From positions 1,860,001-1,924,000 of the forward strand of contig NZ_CP038266.1 of the NCBI RefSeq assembly GCF_004564355.1: 64,000 nucleotides of DNA. The letters are read 5' to 3'. The notes below the pieces were generated by a model. That model was not told where the DNA came from and ran no database searches. It worked only from the letters and a program-made list of their open reading frames with translations. The position numbers were made by a program, and so were the translations under genes. Source of the DNA: Microbacterium wangchenii. GTDB taxonomy: Bacteria > Actinomycetota > Actinomycetes > Actinomycetales > Microbacteriaceae. How positions within the stretch are numbered: the stretch's first letter is position 1; every line of letters starts with the position of its first letter. Shown here piece by piece: positions 20,322 to 29,284 of this stretch.

Positions 20322-22391
20322 TCAGGCGTCGATGCGTTCGCGCGCGAGTCGGTCGCTGGCCTCGACGATGAACTCGCGGCGCGGGGCGACCTCGTTCCCC
20401 ATGAGCAGTTCGAAGACGCTCGCGGCAAGCTCCGCGTCCTCCACCCGCACGCGGCGCAGCGTGCGGCCGGCGCGGTCCATCGTGGTGGTCGCCAGCTGAT
20501 CGGCGTCCATCTCGCCGAGGCCCTTGTAGCGCTGCACCGGTTCCTGCCAGCGCTTGCCCGACTTCGTCAGCTTCGTCAGCAGGGCGTGCAGCTCCTGCTC
20601 GCTGTAGGTGTAGATCGTCTCGTTGGGCTTGGTGCCCGGGTTCATCACGACCACGCGGTGCAGCGGCGGCACGGCGGCGAAGACGCGTCCGGCCTCCACG
20701 AGCGGACGCATGTAGCGGAAGAACAGCGTGAGCAGGAGCGTGCGGATGTGCGCGCCGTCCACGTCGGCGTCGCTCATCAGGATGACCTTGCCGTATCGGG
20801 CCGCGTCGAGCTCGAAGGATCGGCCCGAGCCCGCGCCGATGGTCTGGATGATCGCGGCGCATTCGGCGTTGGAGAGCATGTCGCTGACCGAGGCCTTCTG
20901 CACGTTCAGGATCTTCCCGCGGATGGGCAGCAGCGCCTGGTACTCGCTCGAGCGCGCAAGCTTGGCGGTGCCCAGCGCGGAATCGCCCTCGACGATGAAC
21001 AGCTCGGAGTCGGCGACGTCGTTCGAGCGGCAGTCCACGAGCTTCACTGGCAGCGAGGAGGACTCCAGGGCGTTCTTGCGGCGCTGGGTCTCCTTGTGCG
21101 TGCGCGCCGAGATGCGCGACTTCATCTCCGAGACGACCTTGTCCAGCAGCAGGGCGGTCTGCGCCTTGTCGTCGCGCTTGGTCGAGGCGAAACGCGCGGC
21201 GAGCTGCTTCGTGACCACCGACGACACGATCTGGCGGACCGCCGGGGTCCCGAGGATCTCCTTGGTCTGTCCCTCGAACTGCGGCTCGGGCAGCCGCACG
21301 TTCAGCACGGCCGTGAGCCCCGCGAGGATGTCGTCCTTCTCGAGCTTGTCGTTGCCCACCTTCAGGCGGCGGGCGTTCTGCTCGACCTGGCCGCGCAGCA
21401 CCTTCATGAGGCCCTGCTCGAACCCCTGCTGGTGCGTGCCGCCCTTGGGGGTGGCGATGATGTTGACGAAGGAGCGCATCACGGTGTCGTAGCCGGTGCC
21501 CCACCGCAGCGCCACGTCCACCTCGCACTCGCGCTCCACATCCGTGGGCACCATGGCGCCCGTCGGCTGGAGCACCGGGACGGTCTCGGTGAAGGTCCCC
21601 GACCCGGTCAGGCGCCACGTCTCGGTGATGCCGGCGTCGGGCGCCAGGAACTCCGCGAACTCCGAGATGCCGCCGTCGAACCGGTACGCGGTCTCCACGG
21701 GTTCTGCCCCGCGCTCCTCGCGGACGACCATCTCCAGGCCCGGCACGAGGAACGCCGTCTGGCGCACGCGCTGCTCGAGCTCCTCGAAGCCGAAGGCGAC
21801 GTTCTTCGTGAAGATCTGACGGTCGGCCCAGTACCGGATGCGGGTGCCGGTGACGCCCTTGCGGGCCTTGCCCACGACGCGCAGCTCGCTGCTCTTGTCG
21901 AACGGCGTGAACGGAGCATCCGGGGTGGGGCCGGCGAACACGCCCGGCTCGCCCCGGTGGAACGACATCGCGTACGTCTTGCCGCCGCGGTCGACCTCGA
22001 CGTCGAGGCGCTCGGAGAGGGCATTGACCACGGATGCGCCGACGCCGTGCAGACCGCCGGAAGCGGCGTACGAGCCGCCGCCGAACTTGCCACCGGCGTG
22101 CAGCTTCGTGAAGACCACCTCGACACCCGACAGACCCGTGCGCGGCTCGATGTCGACGGGGATCCCGCGGGCCCGGTCGCGCACCTCGACGCTGCCGTCG
22201 CCGTGCAGGATGATGTCGATGCGGTCGCCGTGCCCGCCCAGGGCCTCATCGACGGAGTTGTCGATGATCTCCCACAGGCAGTGCATCAGACCACGGGAGT
22301 CGGTGGACCCGATGTACATACCGGGGCGCTTGCGGACGGCTTCGAGGCCTTCGAGCACCTGAAGGTGATGGGCGGAATACTCGTCGGTCAC
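20322..22391 (-). CDS. parE: DNA topoisomerase IV subunit B
   Basis: A 689-residue ATPase subunit of topoisomerase IV. GHKL ATP site: EIIDNSVDEALGGHGD, DRARGIPVD and GLHGVGASVVNALS. The transducer has the QTK-like region, and the TOPRIM domain has FIVEGDSALG and LMSDADVDGAHIRTLL. GTG 22391 is the start, with GGGAGA five bases upstream; a 15-residue upstream extension looks non-coding. A GyrB paralogue is presumed elsewhere, so the ParE call rests on the parC partner. Confidence 0.9.
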   Translation of the reverse strand: MTDEYSAHHLQVLEGLEAVRKRPGMYIGSTDSRGLMHCLWEIIDNSVDEALGGHGDRIDIILHGDGSVEVRDRARGIPVDIEPRTGLSGVEVVFTKLHAGGKFGGGSYAASGGLHGVGASVVNALSERLDVEVDRGGKTYAMSFHRGEPGVFAGPTPDAPFTPFDKSSELRVVGKARKGVTGTRIRYWADRQIFTKNVAFGFEELEQRVRQTAFLVPGLEMVVREERGAEPVETAYRFDGGISEFAEFLAPDAGITETWRLTGSGTFTETVPVLQPTGAMVPTDVERECEVDVALRWGTGYDTVMRSFVNIIATPKGGTHQQGFEQGLMKVLRGQVEQNARRLKVGNDKLEKDDILAGLTAVLNVRLPEPQFEGQTKEILGTPAVRQIVSSVVTKQLAARFASTKRDDKAQTALLLDKVVSEMKSRISARTHKETQRRKNALESSSLPVKLVDCRSNDVADSELFIVEGDSALGTAKLARSSEYQALLPIRGKILNVQKASVSDMLSNAECAAIIQTIGAGSGRSFELDAARYGKVILMSDADVDGAHIRTLLLTLFFRYMRPLVEAGRVFAAVPPLHRVVVMNPGTKPNETIYTYSEQELHALLTKLTKSGKRWQEPVQRYKGLGEMDADQLATTTMDRAGRTLRRVRVEDAELAASVFELLMGNEVAPRREFIVEASDRLARERIDA

Positions 22392-22558
22392 AATCTCCCA
22401 CGATATCCGCGCCCTCCCCCACCGGGCTGCAGACACACGGCGCCCGGGGGCCGTCGTACGCGGTGAGCGAAATGCCGGGCACGGCGGGCGCCGGTGCCCT
22501 CAGGGCGTGGTTGTATGAGTTGAGCGAAGAACCGCGAGCACCGGAGGAGGGTACCGAG

Positions 22559-22783
22559 ATGAACACGCTATCGACACCGACCGACAACGCCGCCGTCCTC
22601 GAGTACCGTCTCACCGCGGCCGACCGGTGTGACTCGTGCGGGGCTCAGGCATACATCGCCGCAGAGGTGAACGGCAGCGAACTGCTGTTCTGCGCGCACC
22701 ACGGACGCAAGTACGAGGAGAAGCTGCGCAACGTGGCCACCTCGTGGCACGACGAGACCGCGCGTCTCACCGCGAGCGCCTGA
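22559..22783 (+). CDS. DUF7455-type small zinc-ribbon protein
   Basis: A 74-residue actinobacterial small protein with a CDSCGAQAY pair and a second cluster FCAHHGRK, arranged like a zinc ribbon, followed by a short helix. Function is unknown; the family is usually encoded near the principal sigma factor and topo IV genes, as here. ATG 22559 has a strong GGAGGAGG eight bases upstream. Confidence 0.8.
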   Translation: MNTLSTPTDNAAVLEYRLTAADRCDSCGAQAYIAAEVNGSELLFCAHHGRKYEEKLRNVATSWHDETARLTASA

Positions 22784-22788
22784 CCGGC

Positions 22789-22830
22789 CTCAGCTGACCG
22801 GCGCACAGGCTCAGCCGACCGGCGCACCCG
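22789..22830. repeat. 21-bp tandem duplication over the racemase stop codon
   Basis: Two near-identical 21-base units (22789-22809 and 22810-22830, 19 of 21 identical) share CTCAGC..GACCGGCGCAC. The second encodes the last codons and TGA of the minus-strand racemase. The first supplies another in-frame TGA just beyond it. This parallels the duplication at 7412-7457. Confidence 0.85.
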
Positions 22831-23869
22831 GATAGATCCGCTCGATCCGGGGCGAGATCCGCACCGCGATCTCCTCCCCGATCGTGGCGATCCGCTCGGC
22901 CAGCTCCGTCGCGGAGTGCAGTCCGCCCGCGCCGAGCACGACCACCTCGTCGCCCGCGGTCATCCCGTCCCATCCCTCGACGATCAGCCGGTCCGGCCGC
23001 ACCGTCACCACGCGGCGCACACCCGCGGGCGTGCGCACGCTGAGCATCCCGCCGAGCGGTGAGGGGATGCCGTCGAGGCTGCCCACGCCGACGTGTGCGT
23101 GTGTGCCGTCGGTGCCGATCACATGCGCCCGCAGCGAGGCGATCGGGACGATGCCCAGAGCCTCGGCATCCGGGCCGCCGGCTGGTGCGATCCCGTAGGC
23201 GAACGCTCCGATGCGGACGAGGTCTTCGCGGAACTCCGGCCGCGTGAAGCCGGCGGCGCTCGCGGCGAGATGCGCGTAGCCCGGCCGCAGCCCCGCGGCC
23301 GCGAGTGTCTCCCGCGCGTGCAGGAACAGCGCACGGGCGGCGTCGTCCTCGGCATCCGACGCCTCGGCGATGTGACTCCACACGCCTTCCACGCCGAGCA
23401 CTCCGGCCCGCTCCAGTTCGGCGGCCCGTGCGACGGCGTCGGGCCACTCCTCCGGGCGGATCCCGTTGCGGTGCAGCCCCGTGTCCACCTTCAGATGCAC
23501 GCGTGGGCGCAGGGCGCCTTCGGGGCGCGTCCCGAGCGCTGCGAAATCCTCGAGCAGGAGCGCGTTGCCAACGCCGACGTCCAGGTCGGCGTCCACCGCC
23601 GCGGCCAGGTCGGCCTGGGACTCCAGCATCCACACGAAGATCCGTGCGTCGGGGCCGAGCACGTCGCGGACGGCCCGCCCGGTGCCGGTGTCGAACGCGC
23701 CGAACCAGCGCACGCCTTCCGCGTGCGCACGGCGCACGATGGGCAGGAGCCCATGACCGTACGCGTCGTCCTTCACCACGAGCATGTGGTGCGCCGGCGC
23801 GATCCGCTCGCGGACGAGGCGCAGGTTCGCGGCGAAGGCGTCGAGGTCGACGATCAGGCGGGCGGTCAT
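22811..23869 (-). CDS. alanine-racemase-like protein with PLP-Lys barrel, C-domain lacking catalytic Tyr segment
   Basis: A 352-residue fold-type III PLP protein. The barrel is complete: Lys33 in VVKDDAYGHG (Schiff-base Lys), VHLKVDTGLHRNGI, HLAASAAGF and VRIGAFAYGI (Arg219). The C-domain is recognisable (GDEVVVLG, TELAERIATIGEEI, RIERIYPG) but shortened. The usual VSYG segment bearing the second catalytic Tyr is absent between about 245 and 262, and the MDQxxxD motif is replaced by RPDRLIVEG. Normal Alr is about 370 residues. It overlaps the partner gene by ATGA. Probably not an active homodimer by itself. Confidence 0.8.
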   Translation of the reverse strand: MTARLIVDLDAFAANLRLVRERIAPAHHMLVVKDDAYGHGLLPIVRRAHAEGVRWFGAFDTGTGRAVRDVLGPDARIFVWMLESQADLAAAVDADLDVGVGNALLLEDFAALGTRPEGALRPRVHLKVDTGLHRNGIRPEEWPDAVARAAELERAGVLGVEGVWSHIAEASDAEDDAARALFLHARETLAAAGLRPGYAHLAASAAGFTRPEFREDLVRIGAFAYGIAPAGGPDAEALGIVPIASLRAHVIGTDGTHAHVGVGSLDGIPSPLGGMLSVRTPAGVRRVVTVRPDRLIVEGWDGMTAGDEVVVLGAGGLHSATELAERIATIGEEIAVRISPRIERIYPGAPVG

Positions 23870-24519
23870 GCGCGCACCTCCCGTACGGCGCGGAGGCCGG
23901 CCGCGGTGATCAGCTCGCCGGCCGTCCACCCCGTCGCGTCGGCCCATCCCGCCAGCGACGGCGCCTGATCGCGCGGGTCTCCGAAGAACACGACCTCGTC
24001 GCCGCGGGAGACCGGATGCTCCGTGATATCCACGACGCAGACATCCATCGCCACGCGCCCCACGAGCGGATGCAGCGCCGCACCGATCCGCACGGCCACG
24101 CGGTTTCCCAGCATCCGGACGATCCCCTGGGCGTAGCCGCCGGTGACCAGCGCGACGCGGGTGTCGGCGTCGGCGCGGTGCGCATAGCCGTACGAGACGC
24201 CCTCCCCCGCGCGCAGGTCCTTCGTCGACAGCACGCGCCCCGTGAGCGTCAGGACCGGGCGCGTCCGGGCGTCGGGCGCGGGGAGGCCGAACAGCGTCTC
24301 GGCGTCGAGCGCCTCGGGGTCCAGGTCCAGACGCTCGAGGACGCCGGCCACCCAGTCGGCGCCGTGCCCCCACGCATCCGCGTAGAGCGCAGACACCTCT
24401 CCCCGCCCCCGTTCGAGCGCCGGTCGCGCATTGTGCTCGAGTGCCGCAGTGGACAGCCGCGCCACCGTGGCCGCTCCACCGGGCACGGCCCGGGGAGTTC
24501 CGAGGTGCGGCGCAGTCAC
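23866..24519 (-). CDS. alanine racemase C-terminal-domain protein lacking the PLP barrel
   Basis: A 217-residue protein. Residues about 88-185 match the Alr C-terminal beta-domain and retain its catalytic Tyr (Tyr110 in GEGVSYGY), VTGGYAQG and VGRVAMDVCVVDIT (Met158). Only a vestige of the N-barrel remains (about 80 residues): SALYADAWGHG aligns with VVKADAYGHG but has lost the PLP lysine. It cannot bind PLP covalently alone. GTG 24519 starts the gene, and it ends in a 4-bp overlap with the barrel-bearing paralogue. The pair looks like reciprocal loss after duplication. Confidence 0.75.
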   Translation of the reverse strand: MTAPHLGTPRAVPGGAATVARLSTAALEHNARPALERGRGEVSALYADAWGHGADWVAGVLERLDLDPEALDAETLFGLPAPDARTRPVLTLTGRVLSTKDLRAGEGVSYGYAHRADADTRVALVTGGYAQGIVRMLGNRVAVRIGAALHPLVGRVAMDVCVVDITEHPVSRGDEVVFFGDPRDQAPSLAGWADATGWTAGELITAAGLRAVREVRA

Positions 24520-24565
24520 GCCCCCTAGACTATCCGGGTCCCCTCCCGCCCACCCCGGAGACCGC

Positions 24566-25588
24566 ATGCCTGGAAGAGGCTTCGCCCTCGCGCCCCGAGT
24601 CCGCTACCTGATCGGCCGCGCACGCCGCATCGACGTCGGATCCGTGTTCGACCGAGCCCGTGAGGCCTCGCAGCAGCATGGGAAGTGGATGCCGGCGGTG
24701 GTCGTGGACATGCTGTGGCAGGCCGGGTTCCGCAACGTCGGTTTCCAGGACTACATCGACTACGACTTCGCGATCCTCACCCCCGCCGAGCGGGCCACGT
24801 ACATGACGCATCCGGTGTCGAACCAGATCTCGCAGAAGTACGACCACCCCGACTACCGGCACCTGTTCCAAGACAAGATCGCCTTCGATCGGGTGTTCAG
24901 CGAGCACCTGCACCGGGAATGGATGGTCGTCGAGGACGACAATGCCGACGCCGTGCGCGCGTTCACGGAGCGCCACGGCACGATCGTCACCAAGGAACCC
25001 GTGGGCCAGGCCGGGACGGGCGTGCACCGCTACCACGCCGCCGAGGTCGAGGACTGGAGCACGTTCCACGCCGGGCTCCGGGAGCGAGGTGAGCTGCTGC
25101 TCGAACAGGTGATCCAGCAGCATCCGGACCTCGCCGCGGTGTGCCCCGGAACGGTCAACACCACACGCGTGACGGCGTTCTTCGACGGGACCACGACGCA
25201 CATCCTGGCGATGGCGCAGAAGTTCGGACGCGGCGCGGTGAGCGACCAGATGACCTTCGGCGGCTTCTACACGATGCTCGACGACGACGGCCATGCCGTG
25301 GGGGCGGGCTACGACTCGCACGGCCACGTCCACGAGCACCATCCCGACTCGGGCTTCCGCATCGCGGATTTCCAGCTGCCGATGATGGATGAGGTGCGGG
25401 CATTCGTCGACCGCGTCGCCCGGGTCGTGCCGCAGGTGCAGTACGTCGGCTGGGACATCGTGGTCACCCCGACCGGCCCGGTGCTCGTGGAGGGCAACTG
25501 GGGCGCGGGCGTGTACGAGAACAAGCCTTCGGTGACGGGCATCCGCACCGGCCACAAGCCGCGCTACCGCGCCGCGATCGGGTTCTGA
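24566..25588 (+). CDS. ATP-grasp family protein (sugar-transfer-associated type)
   Basis: A 340-residue ATP-grasp protein resembling the 'sugar-transfer associated' family: an N-terminal segment WQAGFRNVGFQDYIDYDF, then FQDKIAFDRVF, an ATP-grasp glycine loop KEPVGQAGTGVHRY, and the metal/phosphate site YVGWDIVVTPTGPVLVEGNW. ATP-grasp enzymes form amide or ester bonds via acyl-phosphate; the substrate here is unknown. ATG 24566 has GGAG five bases upstream. It is divergent from the racemase-like pair with 46 bp between starts, suggesting shared control. Confidence 0.75.
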   Translation: MPGRGFALAPRVRYLIGRARRIDVGSVFDRAREASQQHGKWMPAVVVDMLWQAGFRNVGFQDYIDYDFAILTPAERATYMTHPVSNQISQKYDHPDYRHLFQDKIAFDRVFSEHLHREWMVVEDDNADAVRAFTERHGTIVTKEPVGQAGTGVHRYHAAEVEDWSTFHAGLRERGELLLEQVIQQHPDLAAVCPGTVNTTRVTAFFDGTTTHILAMAQKFGRGAVSDQMTFGGFYTMLDDDGHAVGAGYDSHGHVHEHHPDSGFRIADFQLPMMDEVRAFVDRVARVVPQVQYVGWDIVVTPTGPVLVEGNWGAGVYENKPSVTGIRTGHKPRYRAAIGF

Positions 25589-25655
25589 CCGCTCCGGTCT
25601 GAGCCGCGGAAGCGACCCGCTCCTGCGGGGCCGTCCCTGAGCCTGCCGAGGGCGT

Positions 25656-25759
25656 CCGGGACGCCCTCGGGCATCCCGAACTCCTCAAGAACACGGCCTG
25701 GCACGGCACAACCGGCCGAGACGGCAGCGGATGCGCCGGAATTGAGGAGTTCGGGCGGG
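25656..25759. repeat. palindrome-bounded 104-bp repeat, copy 1
   Basis: Contains a perfect 14-bp inverted repeat, CCCGAACTCCTCAA (25675-25688) and TTGAGGAGTTCGGG (25742-25755), around a 53-base centre. The same arrangement recurs 204 bp downstream with about 85-90% identity. It has the look of a small non-autonomous dispersed element or a large structured RNA/terminator. Confidence 0.85.
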
Positions 25760-25859
25760 CAGGTGACGCGTGATGGCCCGGCGACGCCGGACCCTCGCAT
25801 CGCGGGACTCAGGACCCAACGGCGCGCACATTCTCGGCGACGATGCTCGGCCGCGGCGC

Positions 25860-25963
25860 CCGGGACGCCTTCGGGTATCCCGAACTCCTCAAGAACGCGG
25901 CCGCGCCCGCACAAACCGGCCGAAACGGCAGCGGATGCGGCGGGATTGAGGAGTTCGGGCGGG
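25860..25963. repeat. palindrome-bounded 104-bp repeat, copy 2
   Basis: Second copy: arms CCCGAACTCCTCAA (25879-25892) and TTGAGGAGTTCGGG (25946-25959) are identical to copy 1 and the centre is again 53 bases, with scattered substitutions. The outer flanks (CCGGGACGCC at the left end, GGCGGG at the right) are also shared. Confidence 0.85.
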
Positions 25964-25991
25964 GCGGAGCGAGGCCGGGCGGCCGAGAGGG

Positions 25992-26690
25992 TCAGGCGGG
26001 GCGGACGACGCCGAGCGGCGTCGACTCGTGCCCCTGGCCGAGCGGATTGTCCTTGAGGATCGCAAGGAGGCGGCGCTCTCCGGCCTTGTCCAGGGTCGAC
26101 CCGAGGATGTTGCCACCCAGGTCGTTGATGTCGACCACGGCCACCTCGGCGCTGCCGCCCAGGAGCGACTTCAGGTGCGCGGCGACCTGGCGGGGACGCT
26201 CGGGACCCAGGACGACGGCCTTGTTGTACGGCGGGATCGTGCCGCTCGTGGGGCCGTCGATCGCGCGAGCCTTGTCGCCGGCGATCCGGTAGAAATCGCC
26301 CTTGCGACCGAATGCCTTCGTGACGGCCGAGACGGCGGCGGCGAAGAGGATGCGGGGAACCCCGCACTCGCGGAGCGCCATCTCCATCGTCTCCGGCATG
26401 CCCAGGCCGATGCCGTAGGGCGTGCGCACCACGAACCGCGACAGGAAGCGCGCCAGCCGTCGAGGGTGGATGTCCTCCACCAAGTACGACCGGCCCTGCG
26501 TGATCGCGACGATCTTCTCCGTCACGAACAGGATGTCCCCGGGCTGGACGACGTCCGACGCGTACTCGCGGATGAAGGCGTCGAGGTCGTCGCCCGGCAT
26601 CACGACCCGCGTGCGGATCGGGATGCGGGCGAACGACGCACCGTCGAGGGCGACGGTCAGCGCCTTGCCGGCGTTGGCCTCACCACTCAC
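25992..26690 (-). CDS. F420-0:gamma-glutamyl ligase (CofE)-like protein
   Basis: A 232-residue protein with the CofE-like fold. CofE adds glutamate to coenzyme F420-0 using GTP. Motifs include VVMPGDDLDAFIREYA, QPGDILFVTEKIVAITQGR, a central RIAGDKARAIDGPTSGTIPPYN and VVDINDLGGNILG. No fused nitroreductase domain and no other F420 genes are nearby, so the true substrate is uncertain; it may be a related glutamyl or amino-acid ligase. It starts 12 bases after the sigma-factor stop and is probably co-transcribed with it. Confidence 0.7.
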   Translation of the reverse strand: MSGEANAGKALTVALDGASFARIPIRTRVVMPGDDLDAFIREYASDVVQPGDILFVTEKIVAITQGRSYLVEDIHPRRLARFLSRFVVRTPYGIGLGMPETMEMALRECGVPRILFAAAVSAVTKAFGRKGDFYRIAGDKARAIDGPTSGTIPPYNKAVVLGPERPRQVAAHLKSLLGGSAEVAVVDINDLGGNILGSTLDKAGERRLLAILKDNPLGQGHESTPLGVVRPA

Positions 26691-26702
26691 GGATCAGACC
26701 GC

Positions 26703-28037
<1,335 letters not shown>

Positions 28038-28265
28038 GTTTCGCCTTTCACCGGGGTCGTGGGTCGCACGCTCGCCGGTCGTTCTCGGACACTAGTAAGA
28101 CCCTTGTCAAGTCCTTGGAGGGAGCGGGGGCTCTCTCCGACGGCCGACAACGGGTCAGGTCCTTCATTGTCTCATACCTTCTCCGACCGGCATTACGCGC
28201 GGAGAATACACCAGACAGAACCGGCAGAGCCCGGCCGATATTCCTGGATCTGCCGAGAAAGTCGC

Positions 28266-29201
28266 TCAGCCCAGTCCCGGGCCCCCGCGCCTGTCCTCGT
28301 CGCCGCTGGGCCTGCTCGCCAGGAACCGTTCCAGTTCGGCCGCCAGCTCGTCAGCGCTCGGCAGGTCGCCGGTGTGGATGATGGGCGTGGCGTGCGTCGA
28401 GCCGGCCATGTAGGAGTCGTAGCGCTCCTCCAGGCCCTCGAGCATCCGCGTCAGCTCATCGCTGCCCGAGACCTGCTCCTCGACCTTCTCCAGATACTCG
28501 CGGTTCTCCTCGCGAACCCCGTCTCCGTCGAAGACCAGCCCCGTGGCCACCGTGATGCTGTCCATGCCGGCCAGCGCGGCGGCGGGATACTCGGTGTCGC
28601 CGAGGTAGTGCGGGATGAGCAGCACGAACCCGGCGACCTTCGCGCCGGCCTCGGCGAACCGGTACTCCAGGAGGTGCCCCACCGTGGCGGGGACGCGCGT
28701 GTGCGGGCGCCAGATCGAGTGCGCCTCCACCAGGTCTCCGCGGGTGCCGCTGACGGTCGTGCCGATCGGGCGGGTGTGTGGCACGGGCATCGGGATCGCG
28801 TGGACCCACGTCACCGACGACACCTGCAGCGCGGCGCTCAATTCGATGACCGCTTCGGCGAACGCGTCCCAGGCGAAGTCCGGTTCGTATCCGGCAAGCA
28901 GCACGAACGGCTGACCGAGCGCGTCGTGGGCGAGCGAGAGCTCCAGCCGGGGCGGGCGATACCCGCTCAGGTGATCCTCTTCGAAGGAGACGACAGGGCG
29001 GCGGGCCCGGTAATCCAGCAGCACGTCGTTGGAGAACACGAAGACGGGGGCAGGTTCGAGATCGTCGCGGAAGTACTCGATGAGCCGCGACACGGCCGAG
29101 CCGGCGTCGGTGAAACCGGTCAGCGCGATGACCAGCGGAAGCCCGGACGGCACCGGCGGGGCCGAGGCGGCGCGTTCGTACAACGGCGCGGGATAGGGCA
29201 T
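28266..29201 (-). CDS. PAC2 family protein
   Basis: A 311-residue protein of the PAC2 (proteasome-assembly-chaperone-2-like) family: ALTGFTDAGSAVSRLIEYF, then RRPVVSFEE, a central MPVPHTRPIG and VPATVGHLLEYRF, and a charged C-terminal helix. The bacterial role is unsettled. It is commonly encoded near the sigma factor in actinobacteria and is divergent from pepA here (83 bp between starts). Confidence 0.85.
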   Translation of the reverse strand: MPYPAPLYERAASAPPVPSGLPLVIALTGFTDAGSAVSRLIEYFRDDLEPAPVFVFSNDVLLDYRARRPVVSFEEDHLSGYRPPRLELSLAHDALGQPFVLLAGYEPDFAWDAFAEAVIELSAALQVSSVTWVHAIPMPVPHTRPIGTTVSGTRGDLVEAHSIWRPHTRVPATVGHLLEYRFAEAGAKVAGFVLLIPHYLGDTEYPAAALAGMDSITVATGLVFDGDGVREENREYLEKVEEQVSGSDELTRMLEGLEERYDSYMAGSTHATPIIHTGDLPSADELAAELERFLASRPSGDEDRRGGPGLG

Positions 29202-29284
29202 ACGTCAACTCTACGAGCGTGCGCAGCACGAGGCACATCGCGCCATCCCGCTCACAGCGAACACGCGAACCTAGGATGGGACGC

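Larger units (their letters stand above)
25589..25991. other. gene-poor stretch holding two 104-bp repeats
   Basis: About 400 bases between the ATP-grasp gene and the convergent F420-ligase-like gene. Apart from two copies of a palindrome-flanked repeat, no convincing gene is present; reading frames here have no recognisable homology. Confidence 0.7.

Noticed and set aside
22811..24373. 520-codon extended reading of the barrel racemase through its neighbour
   Set aside because: The N-terminal 168 codons are out-of-frame antisense-like sequence over the partner gene; ATG 23869 gives the conserved Alr N-terminus.
25656..25963. CRISPR array
   Set aside because: Only two long repeats with internal palindromes and no regular short repeat-spacer structure; no cas genes.
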